NCBI RefSeq assembly: GCF_004402405.1
Contig: NZ_SOFE01000008.1
Coordinates: 62,001 to 126,000 of the forward strand
Direction: 5' to 3'
DNA from: Cryobacterium levicorallinum
GTDB lineage: Bacteria; Actinomycetota; Actinomycetes; Actinomycetales; Microbacteriaceae
Length of the DNA stretch: 64,000 nt
The notes beneath the pieces were generated by a model, which saw only the letters and a list, made by a program, of their open reading frames with translations, searched no databases and had not been told where the DNA came from. This document shows, in pieces, positions 35,487 to 46,834 of the stretch. Made by a program: the position numbers and the translations under genes. Within the stretch, counting starts at the first letter, position 1; each line of letters starts with the position of its first letter.

Positions 35487-36194
35487 TTATGCTTTCTCAG
35501 CGACGGCCGCAATAATCGCCTCGGCGAGGGCGCCCGATGAGGCCGGGTTCTGACCGGTGTAGAGGTTGCGGTCGATCTCCATGTGCGGAGCGAATGATTC
35601 GCCGGCGATGAAGTCGGCGCCCAGTTCGACCAGGCGGCTCTGCACCAGCCACGGAGCCTTCGGAGCCAGTCCGCCGAGAACCTCTTCGGCGTCCGTGAAG
35701 CCGGTCATCCGGTAGCCGGTGAACGGCCAGCTGTCGTCGGCACGCTGAGCAGCGAGCAGGGCGGCCGGGGCGTGGCAGAGCACGCCGAGGATGCGGCCGG
35801 TGTCGAGAGATTCGGTGAGGATGCGCCCAGAGTCGGCATCCACAGCCAGGTCTTCCATCGGGCCGTGACCGCCCGGGTAGAACACCACGTCGTAGTCGGC
35901 CACGGTGATGTCGTCGAGGCTGAGCGGTCCATCGAGCTGGCTGGAGATGGTTCCGATGTAGTCGATGATCTGTGCTGCACGGTCCTCTCCCCCGGCCGCA
36001 TCGGCACGGAGGCTGACCGGGTCGATGGTCGGGGCCACACCGCCCGGTGTGGCAATGCTGATCTGCCAGCCGGCCGCAGTGAACAGGCGGTGCGGCTCAG
36101 CGAGCTCCTCTGCCCAGTATCCGGTGGGGTGCTGGCTGCCGTCGTTGAGGGTCCAGTGGTCAGCGGCGCTGACGACGAAAAGTACGTGGGTCAT
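35487..36194 (-). CDS. DJ-1/PfpI family protein (Hsp31-like type 1 glutamine amidotransferase fold)
   Basis: Protein of 235 aa. The nucleophile elbow is GVLCHAPAALL near residue 133, preceded by the acidic YPGGHGPMEDL near residue 110, as in Hsp31/HchA-like glyoxalase III or deglycase-like proteins. The ATG at 36194 (MTHVLFVVSAADHW) has GGAG 6 nt upstream; the frame runs on upstream without homology. It lies 53 bp downstream of the NADP-dependent oxidoreductase, so both may be one unit handling reactive carbonyls under the divergent TetR (inference). Confidence 0.9.
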   Translation of the reverse strand: MTHVLFVVSAADHWTLNDGSQHPTGYWAEELAEPHRLFTAAGWQISIATPGGVAPTIDPVSLRADAAGGEDRAAQIIDYIGTISSQLDGPLSLDDITVADYDVVFYPGGHGPMEDLAVDADSGRILTESLDTGRILGVLCHAPAALLAAQRADDSWPFTGYRMTGFTDAEEVLGGLAPKAPWLVQSRLVELGADFIAGESFAPHMEIDRNLYTGQNPASSGALAEAIIAAVAEKA

Positions 36195-36247
36195 AGTGTC
36201 TCCGTTTTCAGTGAAGTCGTTCGCGGAATTGTGCGGGGTGATTCGAA

Positions 36248-37282
<1,035 letters not shown>

Positions 37283-37303
37283 GGTCGGCTCCTCTGCTAG
37301 TTC

Positions 37304-37366
37304 TAGAACGATCGTTTTACTATATAGTAGACTTATCGGTGCACAAAATTGTCCGATCGTCGGACA
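37304..37366. promoter_or_regulatory. Candidate TetR operators between the oxidoreductase and TetR genes
   Basis: Three inverted repeats lie in the divergent promoter region: TAGAACGATCGTTTTA (37304-37319, one mismatched pair), TACTATATAGTA (37318-37329, perfect), and TGTCCGATCGTCGGACA (37350-37366, 7-bp perfect arms). The first and third share a CGATCG core and are probably the operators; the AT-rich one overlaps the likely promoter. Confidence 0.6.
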
Positions 37367-37383
37367 GAATTCAAGGAGCGAAC

Positions 37384-38001
37384 ATGGGGCGGATGCAGAC
37401 CTTTGACAGCGGAGTGGTCGTGCAGGCTGCGCGAAACCTGTTCTGGGACAAGGGATTCGACGGCGCATCCCTGGCCGAGCTGGAGGCGGCCACGGGCGTC
37501 GGGCGGTCCAGCCTGTACCACGCGTTCGGGAGCAAACGCGGGCTCTTCGACGCCGCGGTCACCGACTATCTGGAGACGGTGATCCGGCCACGTCTGGCCG
37601 GATTGCGAGCGGGGCCCCGCGATTCCTCAGCCCTGCTCGAGTACTTCGCCGGCCTCGCCCGCGCAACGGTCACGCAGGCCCCCGACTCAGCGCAGACCGG
37701 ATGCCTTCTGGTCAATTGCGCCGCCGGCCTCGCCGCGCACGACGAGCCGACCCGCGCCGTCGTGGAGGGATACCGCATCGAGTTGACCGATGCGCTCAGG
37801 CACGCACTCGAATCGGCCGCGGCACCGTCATCGTCATCGTCATCGTCAGCAGCGGAATCCGTCGACGAGCGCGTGCGCACCCTGGCCTCCCTGTCCCTGA
37901 GCGCAATGCTCGTCGCCCGGGTGAACCGGGATGAGGCGATCGCCCTGCTGAACACGGCGTCGAACCAGGTCAGGATCTGGTTCCCCGACGCCACCGACTG
38001 A
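37384..38001 (+). CDS. TetR/AcrR family transcriptional regulator
   Basis: Regulator of 205 aa. Helix-turn-helix at about residues 10-55 (AARNLFWDKGFDGASLAELE, then GVGRSSLYHAFGSK). The C-terminal domain resembles TetR regulators of YcdC/AcuR type, with GCLLVNCAAGLA near residue 110 containing two cysteines, and controls of reactive-carbonyl genes are common among relatives. ATG 37384 is supported by AAGGAG 6-7 nt upstream. A run of eight Ser (near residue 145) is encoded by GTCATC-type repeats. Confidence 0.9.
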   Translation: MGRMQTFDSGVVVQAARNLFWDKGFDGASLAELEAATGVGRSSLYHAFGSKRGLFDAAVTDYLETVIRPRLAGLRAGPRDSSALLEYFAGLARATVTQAPDSAQTGCLLVNCAAGLAAHDEPTRAVVEGYRIELTDALRHALESAAAPSSSSSSSAAESVDERVRTLASLSLSAMLVARVNRDEAIALLNTASNQVRIWFPDATD

Positions 38002-38058
38002 GTCCGGCGCCGGATCCGGGCCCGGGCCTTTGCCTGGATCTTGGTGCCCGCTCGCGGG

Positions 38059-38787
38059 TCAGGCGGGGCGCACCACCGGGTTCACCAGCGAACCGATGCC
38101 CGCGATCGCCATCGTGATCGTGTCCCCATCGACGACGGCCGTGGGCGTGTCCAGGCGTCCGGGCAGGATCACATCACCGGGCAACAGCGTGAACACGCTC
38201 GAGGCGAACGCGACCAGGGCAGAAACCGTGTCCTCGGTCATGCGGTCGTCATCGTCAAGCGCGACCGCCTGAAATTCCTCGTCGTTGATAAGCCCGCGCA
38301 GCGCTGACGACGCCTCATCGAATTCAGTCTCGATGACCGGACCGAGCGGCAAAAACGTGTCGAAGGCGCCCGCTACACCCGAAGCGAGGTTGGCCGCGGT
38401 GACGACCGTCGCGACGGTGTAGCCGAAGACGCGGCTCAAAGCATCCGCTGGCGAAACGTTCTTGGCGATCTTGCCGATGATGATGGCGAGCTGGCCGTCG
38501 ACCTCGATCTGCTCCGACGCGGCCGGCAGCACGATGGCGTCGCCGGGGCCGACGACGGCGGTGTTCGGCCGCAGCACGAACGCCTCGGCCGAGACCATAG
38601 CAACGACCTTCGACCGCGGAATCACCGGCGCGAGCAGCTTCACGTCGGCCAGGGCGACCCGGTCGCCGGTCGTGTCGAAGCCGGCGAACATCGGGTCGCT
38701 GGTGAGCACGACCAGTTCGTGCTCGTCAACGATGCCGAACGCGATGGCGCCCTGGTAGCTGTAGCGTGCGATCTTCACGTGTCTCAT
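38059..38787 (-). CDS. Fumarylacetoacetate hydrolase family protein with degenerate active site
   Basis: Protein of 242 aa with the FAH C-terminal fold recognisable from RPNTAVVGPGDAIVLP near residue 75 to SLVNPVV at the end. The metal site is lost: the family ExE (FEGELA in mycobacterial homologues) is VDGQLA, and NDVSARD is TVVTAAN. The ILTGTP-type motif near the end is ILPGRL. A structural or regulatory pseudoenzyme seems likely. It follows ilvE by 24 bp. In mycobacteria the FAH gene is directly upstream of gltX; here 5 kb of other genes intervene. The ATG at 38787 is uncertain by a few codons. Confidence 0.8.
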   Translation of the reverse strand: MRHVKIARYSYQGAIAFGIVDEHELVVLTSDPMFAGFDTTGDRVALADVKLLAPVIPRSKVVAMVSAEAFVLRPNTAVVGPGDAIVLPAASEQIEVDGQLAIIIGKIAKNVSPADALSRVFGYTVATVVTAANLASGVAGAFDTFLPLGPVIETEFDEASSALRGLINDEEFQAVALDDDDRMTEDTVSALVAFASSVFTLLPGDVILPGRLDTPTAVVDGDTITMAIAGIGSLVNPVVRPA

Positions 38788-38811
38788 TCCCGCCCGCAAA
38801 GGCCAAAAGGT

Positions 38812-39915
38812 TCAGCTTAGCCGGGTGAGCCAGCCGTGACGGTCGGGCAGGCGCCCATACTGAATGTCGGTGAGTTCCTGGCGCAGCGACAGGGTGATCT
38901 CGCCGGCGGGGGCATCCGCGTCACCGATCGCGAAGTCGCGCGCCTTGAGCTGGCCGATCGGGGTGACGACGGCGGCGGTTCCGCAGGCAAAGACCTCGGT
39001 GATGGCACCGGATGCGACACCCTCACGCCACTCCCCGAGCGTCACCTCGCGTTCCTCCACCGTCATACCTCGGTCGCGGGCGAGCTGCATGATGCTGTCG
39101 CGGGTGACGCCTTCCAGAATGGATCCGGTCAGGCGCGGCGTGACGAGCGTGTCGGTGCCGTGCACGAAGAACACGTTCATACCGCCGAGCTCGTCGATGT
39201 GGCTGCCGGTCTCGCCGTCGAGAAAGAGCACCTGGGCACAGCCGTTTTCGTAGGCTTCCATCTGGGGCAGCAGCGACGCGGCGTAGTTGCCGCCGCACTT
39301 GGCAGCGCCGGTACCGCCGCGACCGGCGCGGGAGTATTCGGTCGACAGCCAGATCTTCACCGGGGCAACGCCGTCGGCGAAGTAGGCGCCGGCCGGGCTG
39401 GCGATGACGTAGAAGCTCACCTGGTGGGCGGCGCGCACGCCGAGAAAGCTCTCGTTGGCGATCATGAACGGGCGCAAGTAGAGGCTCGTCTCCGGCGCTG
39501 AAGGAACCCAGTCGCCGTCGATCGCGATCATCTGCCTGATCGACTCGATGAAGTCGTCGACGGACAGCTCGGGCAAAGCCAGCCGGTGCGCGGAACGCTG
39601 CAGGCGCTGGGCGTTCTTCTCGGGCCGGAAGGTCCAGATCGTGTTGTCGGCGTGCCGGTACGCTTTGAGACCCTCGAAGATCTCCTGGCCGTAGTGCAGC
39701 ACCGACGAGGCGGGGTCGAGCAGCAGCGGTCCGTAGGGTGTGACGCGGGCGTCGTGCCAGCCGGCATCGACCGACCAATCAATGGTGACCATGTGGTCGG
39801 TGAAGTGCTTGCCAAAGCCCGGGTCGGCGAGAATTTCGGCGCGTTCGGCTTCGGCGCGGGCCTCGGTCGACGGGGTGACGGTGAAGTTCAGGGGAAACGT
39901 TGTGGTCTTGCTCAT
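38812..39915 (-). CDS. ilvE: branched-chain amino acid aminotransferase
   Basis: PLP class IV aminotransferase of 367 aa that performs the last step of Ile, Val and Leu synthesis. The PLP lysine is in [15 protein letters not shown] near residue 205; [16 protein letters not shown] near residue 75 and [19 protein letters not shown] near 230 are typical of the long actinobacterial IlvE type. The ATG overlaps the leuB stop by 4 nt (ATGA), so leuB-ilvE are translationally coupled. Confidence 0.95.
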   Translation of the reverse strand: MSKTTTFPLNFTVTPSTEARAEAERAEILADPGFGKHFTDHMVTIDWSVDAGWHDARVTPYGPLLLDPASSVLHYGQEIFEGLKAYRHADNTIWTFRPEKNAQRLQRSAHRLALPELSVDDFIESIRQMIAIDGDWVPSAPETSLYLRPFMIANESFLGVRAAHQVSFYVIASPAGAYFADGVAPVKIWLSTEYSRAGRGGTGAAKCGGNYAASLLPQMEAYENGCAQVLFLDGETGSHIDELGGMNVFFVHGTDTLVTPRLTGSILEGVTRDSIMQLARDRGMTVEEREVTLGEWREGVASGAITEVFACGTAAVVTPIGQLKARDFAIGDADAPAGEITLSLRQELTDIQYGRLPDRHGWLTRLS

Positions 39916-40982
39916 TTGAGTACCTTGTCTGTCAAAAGCGTCACGATGGCGTCTCCCACCTCAGCCGTGCTGCGTCGCACCGAAGTGGAGCGGCGCGCCA
40001 GGTCGTCGGCAACCGCGTCGTTGACGCGAGCCGCGGCATCCGTCAGCCCGAGATGATCGAGCAGCAGCGCCACCGAGAGGATGGCCGCGGTCGGGTCGGC
40101 GAGTTGCTGGCCGGCGATATCGGGGGCCGAGCCGTGCACCGGCTCGAACATGCTGGGAAAGCGGCCCGTCGGGTTGATATTGCCGGAGGCTGCCAGGCCG
40201 ATGCCGCCGCTGATTGCCGCTGCCAGGTCGGTGAGAATATCGCCAAAGAGGTTGTCCGTGACGAGTACATCGAATCTACCCGGATTCGTGACAAAGAAAA
40301 TGGTCGCCGCGTCGACGTGCAGGTAATCCACCGCAACCTGGGGGTACTCCAGCGCCACCTCGTTCACGATGCGCTGCCACAGGCTGCCGGCGAAGACCAG
40401 CACGTTGGTCTTGTGCACCAGGGTGAGGCGCTTGCGCTCACGCCCCTGGGCGACCTCGAAGGCGTAGCGCACGACGCGTTCGACGCCGTAGGCGGTGTTG
40501 ACCGAGACCTCGTTGGCGACCTCCTGCGGGGTGCCACGGCGAATGGCGCCGCCGTTGCCGACGTAGGGGCCTTCGGTTCCCTCGCGCACGACGACGAAGT
40601 CAACCACGCCGGGGGCGGCGAGCGGGCTCGTCACACCGGGGTAGATCGTGCAGGGCCGCAGGTTCACGTAGTGATCGAGGGCGAAGCGCAGGCCGAGCAG
40701 CAAGCCCCGCTCAATGTTGGCGTCTTTCAGCCGGGGGTCGCCGGGAACGCCGCCGACGGCGCCGAGCAGAATGGCATCGTGCTGCTGAATCGACGCGAGG
40801 TCAGCGTCGGTGAGCACATCACCGGTTTCGAGAAACCGCGCGGCGCCCAGCTGAAAGGTGCTCGTCTCAATCGTGACGTCATCGCGGGCAGTGACGGCGC
40901 CGAGTACCTTCACGGCCTCAGCGACAACTTCCGGTCCAATCCCGTCTCCGGGAATGACAGCGAGTTTGATAGTACGAGACAT
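39912..40982 (-). CDS. leuB: 3-isopropylmalate dehydrogenase
   Basis: NAD-dependent oxidative decarboxylase of leucine synthesis, 356 aa. N-terminal [18 protein letters not shown], the catalytic Tyr region [13 protein letters not shown] near residue 138, the Mg-binding [15 protein letters not shown] near 240, and the NAD-binding [12 protein letters not shown] near 280. ATG 40982 has CGGAG 5 nt upstream and gives the standard start. First gene of the leuB-ilvE unit. Confidence 0.96.
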   Translation of the reverse strand: MSRTIKLAVIPGDGIGPEVVAEAVKVLGAVTARDDVTIETSTFQLGAARFLETGDVLTDADLASIQQHDAILLGAVGGVPGDPRLKDANIERGLLLGLRFALDHYVNLRPCTIYPGVTSPLAAPGVVDFVVVREGTEGPYVGNGGAIRRGTPQEVANEVSVNTAYGVERVVRYAFEVAQGRERKRLTLVHKTNVLVFAGSLWQRIVNEVALEYPQVAVDYLHVDAATIFFVTNPGRFDVLVTDNLFGDILTDLAAAISGGIGLAASGNINPTGRFPSMFEPVHGSAPDIAGQQLADPTAAILSVALLLDHLGLTDAAARVNDAVADDLARRSTSVRRSTAEVGDAIVTLLTDKVLK

Positions 40983-41093
40983 GCGGCTCCGAACAGTCAA
41001 CGAACACCTAAATTGCGTATAGTCAAACCTTACCTTTGTCGCCGAAGTGCCTAGGCTTGTCTCCAAGGCACCACCAATGGAGAGCAGGAAATC

Positions 41094-41345
41094 ATGAGTA
41101 TCGGACTAGGAATCTTTCTGCTGGTCGTCGGCGCCATTCTGGTCTGGGCCCTCGACGTGACCGTCACCGGCATTGATCTGACGCTCGTCGGCTACATTCT
41201 GCTCGCGGCCGGAGCGCTGGTGACGATCCTCGGCATCGTGTTGATGACCCGCCGCCGCAACAGTGTGAGCACCACCCGCACAATCGCCGACCCGGCGAAC
41301 GGCGAGCAGGTCACCCGTCGCGAGAACTCGATCGACGACCTGTAG
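41094..41345 (+). CDS. DUF6458 family small membrane protein
   Basis: Protein of 83 aa with two transmembrane helices (about 4-22 and 31-52), a basic RRR stop-transfer segment, and a hydrophilic tail ending NSIDDL. It matches the actinobacterial DUF6458 family; the function is unknown. AGGA lies 5 nt before the ATG. It is divergent from leuB and convergent with the MFS gene. Confidence 0.85.
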   Translation: MSIGLGIFLLVVGAILVWALDVTVTGIDLTLVGYILLAAGALVTILGIVLMTRRRNSVSTTRTIADPANGEQVTRRENSIDDL

Positions 41346-41358
41346 CTCGGCCCCAGCA

Positions 41359-41419
41359 CGCGAAAGCGGGTGAAGTGTTGCTTCAGCACTCGCGAAACAA
41401 CGCTTCACCCGCTTTCGCG
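41359..41419. terminator. Long bidirectional terminator hairpin
   Basis: Two 22-nt arms, 41359-41380 and 41398-41419, are complementary with one G-U type mismatch, around a 17-nt loop. Each arm contains GCGAAAGCGGGTGAAG or its complement. It lies between the convergent DUF6458 and MFS genes, 14 bp from the former stop and 5 bp from the latter, so it can end both transcripts. Confidence 0.8.
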
Positions 41420-41423
41420 GGCT

Positions 41424-43010
41424 TTAGCGGGCCCGGCGCAGCGACAGCAGCGCCACGACGGCCGCTCCGAGCACCAGCGCGACGCCGATCCAGGCGGTCA
41501 GGCCCACACCGCTGTCGAAGGCGTGTCGGGCCGACTCGAGCAGCTGCTCCCCGGCCGCGGGCGAAAGATGGCGAGCCACGGACACCGCCCCGCCGAGAGT
41601 CTCCCCCGCCGCCAGCCGGTCGGCCGCGCTCAGGCCGTCCGGCAACAGTACCGCCGCCCGGTAGGACACGGTGAGGATGGTGCCGAGTACGGCCGTTCCG
41701 AGCACCGCTCCCAGTTCGTAGGCTGTTTCAGACACAGCGGATGCCGCCCCTGCCTTGTCGGCCGGCGCGGTCGCCACGATGAGCTCGTTCGAGACGGTTT
41801 CGGCCGCGCCGATTCCGATGCCGAGCAGCACGAAGGCGACGCCGATCCAGAACGCATCGATTGCACCGCCGCGCAGCGCGATCGACGCGAATCCAGCCAC
41901 CGACACCAGCAGCGCCACGGGCACCACCCGCGACGGCCGTACCCGGCGTGCAATCGGCACGATCAGCAGTCCGGCCACGATCATCGCGGCCAGGCCGGGA
42001 ACGAGCACCAGCCCAGCGTTCAACGGCGACAACCCGAGCACGAGTTGCAGGTGCTGCGAGATGAAGAACAGGCAGCCGACCAGCGCCGTGACACTGAGCA
42101 AGTTGACGCCGACCGCGCCGCTGAAAGCGCCGCGTCGAAACAGCCCCATGTCGAGCATGGGGTTCGGCACATGCAGCTGTCGACGCACGAACCAGACGCC
42201 GAGCCCCAGTCCGAGCGCGATCGGGGCGACCGTGATCCAGGTCACGCCGTGCTCGGCGATGCTCTTGATGCCGTAGACGATCGGCAGCATGGTGCCGAGT
42301 GAGAGGGCAATACTGAGCAGGTCGATACGCCCCGGGTGCGGATCCCGCGATTCGGTCACCAGAATTGGCGCCAGCACGAGCAGCGGCAGCAGAACGGGAA
42401 CGGCGATCAGAAAGACCGAGCCCCAGGCGAAGTGCTCGAGCAGAATGCCGCCGACCACCGGGCCAAGGGCGCTGCCAGCCGCAAAGCCGGTGGCCCAAAT
42501 CGCGATAGCGAGGCGACGCTGGTCGCGGTCGACGAAGGTGGAACGCAGCAGCGACAGAGTCGACGGCATGAGCATGGCGCCGAAGAATCCGAGGGCGGCG
42601 CGGGCGATGATGAGCCCCTCGATGCTCGGGGCGAAGGCCGCGAACACCGATACCACACCGAAGCCGGCCGAACCGATCATCAGCAGGCGGCGACGTCCGA
42701 TGCGGTCGCCCAGGCTGCCCATTGCCACGAGCAGGCCGGCGAGCACGAGCGGGTAGATGTCGACCATCCAGAGCAGCTGCACCCCGGTCGGCCGAGTCGC
42801 CTCCGAGATGGCGGGGAGCGCAAAGTTGAGCACTGTGTTGTCGATCGACACCAGCAGCACCGGAAGCATCAGCACCGCGAGCGCCCACCATCGTCGGCGA
42901 TCGTGCACGACTGTCAGAGCGGACACGGCGCCGCGCGCCTGCGGGGTCGCGCTGCTCAGGGCGGTGCTGGTCAGGTCAAGGGGCTTGGTGGGAACAACAG
43001 GGGCAGACAC
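41424..43010 (-). CDS. MFS transporter, DHA2 (14-TM drug/H+ antiporter) family
   Basis: Efflux pump of 528 aa with about 14 hydrophobic segments. Motif A is MGSLGDRIGRRRLLMIG near residue 98 and DNTVLNFALPAISE near residue 58 is the DHA2 motif in TM1. Relatives export quaternary ammonium compounds, dyes or antibiotics. The GTG at 43010 is the assigned start. It is divergent from a TetR gene across 120 bp with a clear palindromic operator, the classic QacA/QacR-like layout. Confidence 0.92.
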   Translation of the reverse strand: MSAPVVPTKPLDLTSTALSSATPQARGAVSALTVVHDRRRWWALAVLMLPVLLVSIDNTVLNFALPAISEATRPTGVQLLWMVDIYPLVLAGLLVAMGSLGDRIGRRRLLMIGSAGFGVVSVFAAFAPSIEGLIIARAALGFFGAMLMPSTLSLLRSTFVDRDQRRLAIAIWATGFAAGSALGPVVGGILLEHFAWGSVFLIAVPVLLPLLVLAPILVTESRDPHPGRIDLLSIALSLGTMLPIVYGIKSIAEHGVTWITVAPIALGLGLGVWFVRRQLHVPNPMLDMGLFRRGAFSGAVGVNLLSVTALVGCLFFISQHLQLVLGLSPLNAGLVLVPGLAAMIVAGLLIVPIARRVRPSRVVPVALLVSVAGFASIALRGGAIDAFWIGVAFVLLGIGIGAAETVSNELIVATAPADKAGAASAVSETAYELGAVLGTAVLGTILTVSYRAAVLLPDGLSAADRLAAGETLGGAVSVARHLSPAAGEQLLESARHAFDSGVGLTAWIGVALVLGAAVVALLSLRRAR

Positions 43011-43075
43011 GATCTCAACACTCTCTGGGTAGTTTTTGCGACCGCTCCTTCAGCGGCACAAGGTTTACTGTACCG

Positions 43076-43098
43076 GCTGGACGGTATAGTTGTCCAGC
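43076..43098. promoter_or_regulatory. Candidate TetR operator between the MFS and TetR genes
   Basis: GCTGGAC (43076-43082) and GTCCAGC (43092-43098) are perfect 7-bp arms around GGTATAGTT. A nested TACCG/CGGTA inverted repeat overlaps the left part. It lies 33 bp before the TetR ATG and 66 bp before the MFS GTG, where it could block both promoters. Confidence 0.65.
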
Positions 43099-43130
43099 GT
43101 GAAGCCCGCCCATTTCGGTACCATGGGCCA

Positions 43131-43694
43131 ATGTCGAAAAATGTGCCAGCATCATCCGTTCCTACCCGGGATCGTCTGCTCGATGCCTTCGAGGAGTTGC
43201 TGGTCGAGGGCGGAGAGCGCTCGGCAACGCTGGATGCCGTCGCGGCGGCCGCTGCGGTCTCCAAGGGCGGACTGCTCTATCACTTCAGCTCGAAAGGCGC
43301 CCTGATCGAGGGCATGCTGGCCCGTCTCGATGCGCTCGCGAAAGAGGATGCCGAGAACATCCGCACGGCCCCGGCCGGCCCGGTCGACTACCTCATTCGA
43401 ACCTCGGTGCACACCGGCAGCCCGCTCGACCGCGCCTACATCGCTGGCTCCCGCCTCGCCCAGGGTCGCGATCCACGGGCCATGCAGGTGCTCGGCGACA
43501 TTCGGCGGCGCTGGCTCTCGGTCATCGAAGACGCTGTCCACGACCCGGATACCGCCGAGGCGATCATGCTCATTAGCGACGGACTCTACGTCAACAGTTC
43601 GCTAGCCGAACACGAACTGGCGCCGCAGGAGCACACCGCCGAGTCCATGACCCGGCTGATCACCCTGATCGGCCGGATCCTACCGCAGACCTGA
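43131..43694 (+). CDS. TetR/AcrR family transcriptional regulator
   Basis: Regulator of 187 aa. Helix-turn-helix at about residues 12-58 (LLDAFEELLVEGGERSATLD, then AVSKGGLLYHFSSKGAL). The C-terminal part fits the TetR_C family with SLAEHELAP near residue 160. ATG 43131 (MSKNVPASSVP) is chosen; the open frame upstream is antisense to the MFS gene and not homologous. Probably the repressor of the divergent MFS exporter. Confidence 0.9.
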   Translation: MSKNVPASSVPTRDRLLDAFEELLVEGGERSATLDAVAAAAAVSKGGLLYHFSSKGALIEGMLARLDALAKEDAENIRTAPAGPVDYLIRTSVHTGSPLDRAYIAGSRLAQGRDPRAMQVLGDIRRRWLSVIEDAVHDPDTAEAIMLISDGLYVNSSLAEHELAPQEHTAESMTRLITLIGRILPQT

Positions 43695-43807
43695 ACCGGA
43701 TATCCCGCTGCCCACGCCGCGCGGGGTCGTAAAACGTCCTAAACCAACCCCGGCAGTACGATTTGCGACCCTTCGGACTCACTTCGCGCGTCGGAGTCGT
43801 TTAACAG

Positions 43808-43852
43808 CGGATGCGAGTGGGCGCCGGCCTTGCCTCTGCCCACTCGCATCCG
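43808..43852 (-). terminator. Terminator hairpin downstream of serA
   Basis: Perfect 15-bp arms CGGATGCGAGTGGGC (43808-43822) and its complement (43838-43852) around a 15-nt loop, starting 12 bp after the serA stop. The rest of the 43695-43864 gap shows no gene. The stem contains the CGGATGC word common in this genome. Confidence 0.7.
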
Positions 43853-43864
43853 TTTCGAAGAGAG

Positions 43865-45457
<1,593 letters not shown>

Positions 45458-45543
45458 TAAAATCGGATCCTTAGATTGCGGGTGTTGGTGGCAGGGCAAT
45501 AGGCGCCACTCTTTTTCCACCCTACCGGCTGCACAATAGAGCC

Positions 45544-45939
45544 ATGAGCAGCGACGTAATAGACGGACTCCAACTGGCCCTGCGGGTTATTCTCGCGGTG
45601 GTCTTCATCGGCGCCGGGATCATCCATTTTCTGCCCTCGGTGCAGCGCACCATGGCGGCGATGATTCCGCCGCGACTGCGCACGGCGGGCTGGACCAACC
45701 CGACCAACCTCGTACTGTTCACCGGGCTGTGCGAGCTGGCCGGCGGCTTCGGGTTGCTGTATCCCCCGACTATGCTGCTAGCTGCTGGGGCTCTCGTGCT
45801 GTTTCTGGCGGCGGTGTTTCCGGCTAACGCCTATGCCGCCCGGCACAAGAAACGATTCGGGCGGATCGCGATTCCGTTCGTTCCCCGACTCATCGCCCAA
45901 CTGGTGCTGATGGCTCTGATCGTGGTCGCCGTGATCTAG
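45544..45939 (+). CDS. DoxX-like membrane protein
   Basis: Small membrane protein of 131 aa with four hydrophobic segments (about 10-30, 55-75, 78-95, 108-130). LRVILAVVFIGAGIIHFLP at the start and the CELAGGFGLL segment near residue 62 are typical of the DoxX/DoxD-like superfamily. The exact role is unknown; relatives are linked to thiol and oxidative stress. It is convergent with the next gene, with no bases between the two stops. Confidence 0.85.
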   Translation: MSSDVIDGLQLALRVILAVVFIGAGIIHFLPSVQRTMAAMIPPRLRTAGWTNPTNLVLFTGLCELAGGFGLLYPPTMLLAAGALVLFLAAVFPANAYAARHKKRFGRIAIPFVPRLIAQLVLMALIVVAVI

Positions 45940-46314
45940 TCAGGCGATCAGCCGACCGAGGCCGAACACCGTGGCGATGTCGAGCGACAGGGCAGCAACC
46001 GCACAGAGTCCGACGAGCAGGGTCAGCGCCTGCACTCCGAAGGCCCGGTTGCGGCCGAGCCAAAAGGCCAGGGCGTAGACCAGCACCGGCAGGAGTACCG
46101 CAAAGATCAGCACGGCCCAACCGAAGCCGCTCAGCTGGGTGTCGAGGGACTGCGCCTGCAGGTTCAGACCGACCAGGTTGCCGATGGCTTCCCAGACGTC
46201 GTAGGCGTAGAACAGTCCGATGAACAGTGCGATGGTCAGCAGGATCCAGCGCGGCGGGCGGCGACGGTGCACGGTATTCGTACCAACGGTGCCGGTGGGC
46301 TCGAGGTCGCTCAT
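45940..46314 (-). CDS. Hypothetical membrane protein (four-helix)
   Basis: Protein of 124 aa not assigned to a family. Hydrophobic segments at about residues 22-40, 64-86 and 92-118 (one more weak near 44-54), after a short hydrophilic N-terminus. The ATG overlaps the stop of the upstream gene by 4 nt, so the two small membrane proteins are probably made together. Similar small paired membrane proteins occur in other Microbacteriaceae (from memory, unverified). Confidence 0.7.
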   Translation of the reverse strand: MSDLEPTGTVGTNTVHRRRPPRWILLTIALFIGLFYAYDVWEAIGNLVGLNLQAQSLDTQLSGFGWAVLIFAVLLPVLVYALAFWLGRNRAFGVQALTLLVGLCAVAALSLDIATVFGLGRLIA

Positions 46315-46805
46315 CCGGGGAGCCCCGATCCGAGCAGGAAGGGCACGGGAATCAAAACGACCGCGCCGATCAGCAACCAGACCCAGCGTGCGCGCGGCCG
46401 GCTCAGGGTGAGCCAGAAGGTCGCCCCAAACCAGATCACGGGTGCCGCCACGGCCAGCCAGCCGCCGAGGGAGGTCATAAAATCGGCGACGGGATCGCCC
46501 GAAGTGAGAACCGTCGAACGCGCGAGACGGGACACGCCAATGAACCAGCCGATCGAGTAGAGCAGGTACATTCCGGCGAGGATGCCCACGCCCACCAGGG
46601 CGGCCGAGCTCGCGGCCGCGCCATCCGATTCGGTCTTATCGGCATCCGCTGCGATGTCGGTGGGGGCAGCATCCTTTTTGGGGGTGGTCCACCCCTCCGG
46701 CAGGCTGGTCGTCTCTGGCGCGGCCCGACCGGTTCCCCCGGGAGCCAACGTCGGGTCGTCGTCACCGGCCCAGTTCAGCGCATCGTCGTCGCGTGTGGCA
46801 TTCAT
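46311..46805 (-). CDS. Hypothetical membrane protein with acidic N-terminal region
   Basis: Protein of 164 aa. The first 65 residues are hydrophilic and rich in Asp, Ala and Pro; then three hydrophobic segments follow at about 70-92, 108-130 and 138-160. ATG 46805 (MNATRDDDALNWAG) is used; the frame continues upstream into the Nramp-like gene without support. Coupled to the downstream 124-aa gene. No function can be named. Confidence 0.7.
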   Translation of the reverse strand: MNATRDDDALNWAGDDDPTLAPGGTGRAAPETTSLPEGWTTPKKDAAPTDIAADADKTESDGAAASSAALVGVGILAGMYLLYSIGWFIGVSRLARSTVLTSGDPVADFMTSLGGWLAVAAPVIWFGATFWLTLSRPRARWVWLLIGAVVLIPVPFLLGSGLPG

Positions 46806-46834
46806 TTTTCCAGAGTATCCGGTTGCCGCCGAAG

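Noticed and set aside
38002-38058. Terminator between the TetR and FAH genes
   Set aside because: Several short GC palindromes (GGATCC, GCCCGGGC) but no convincing single stem or T-run.
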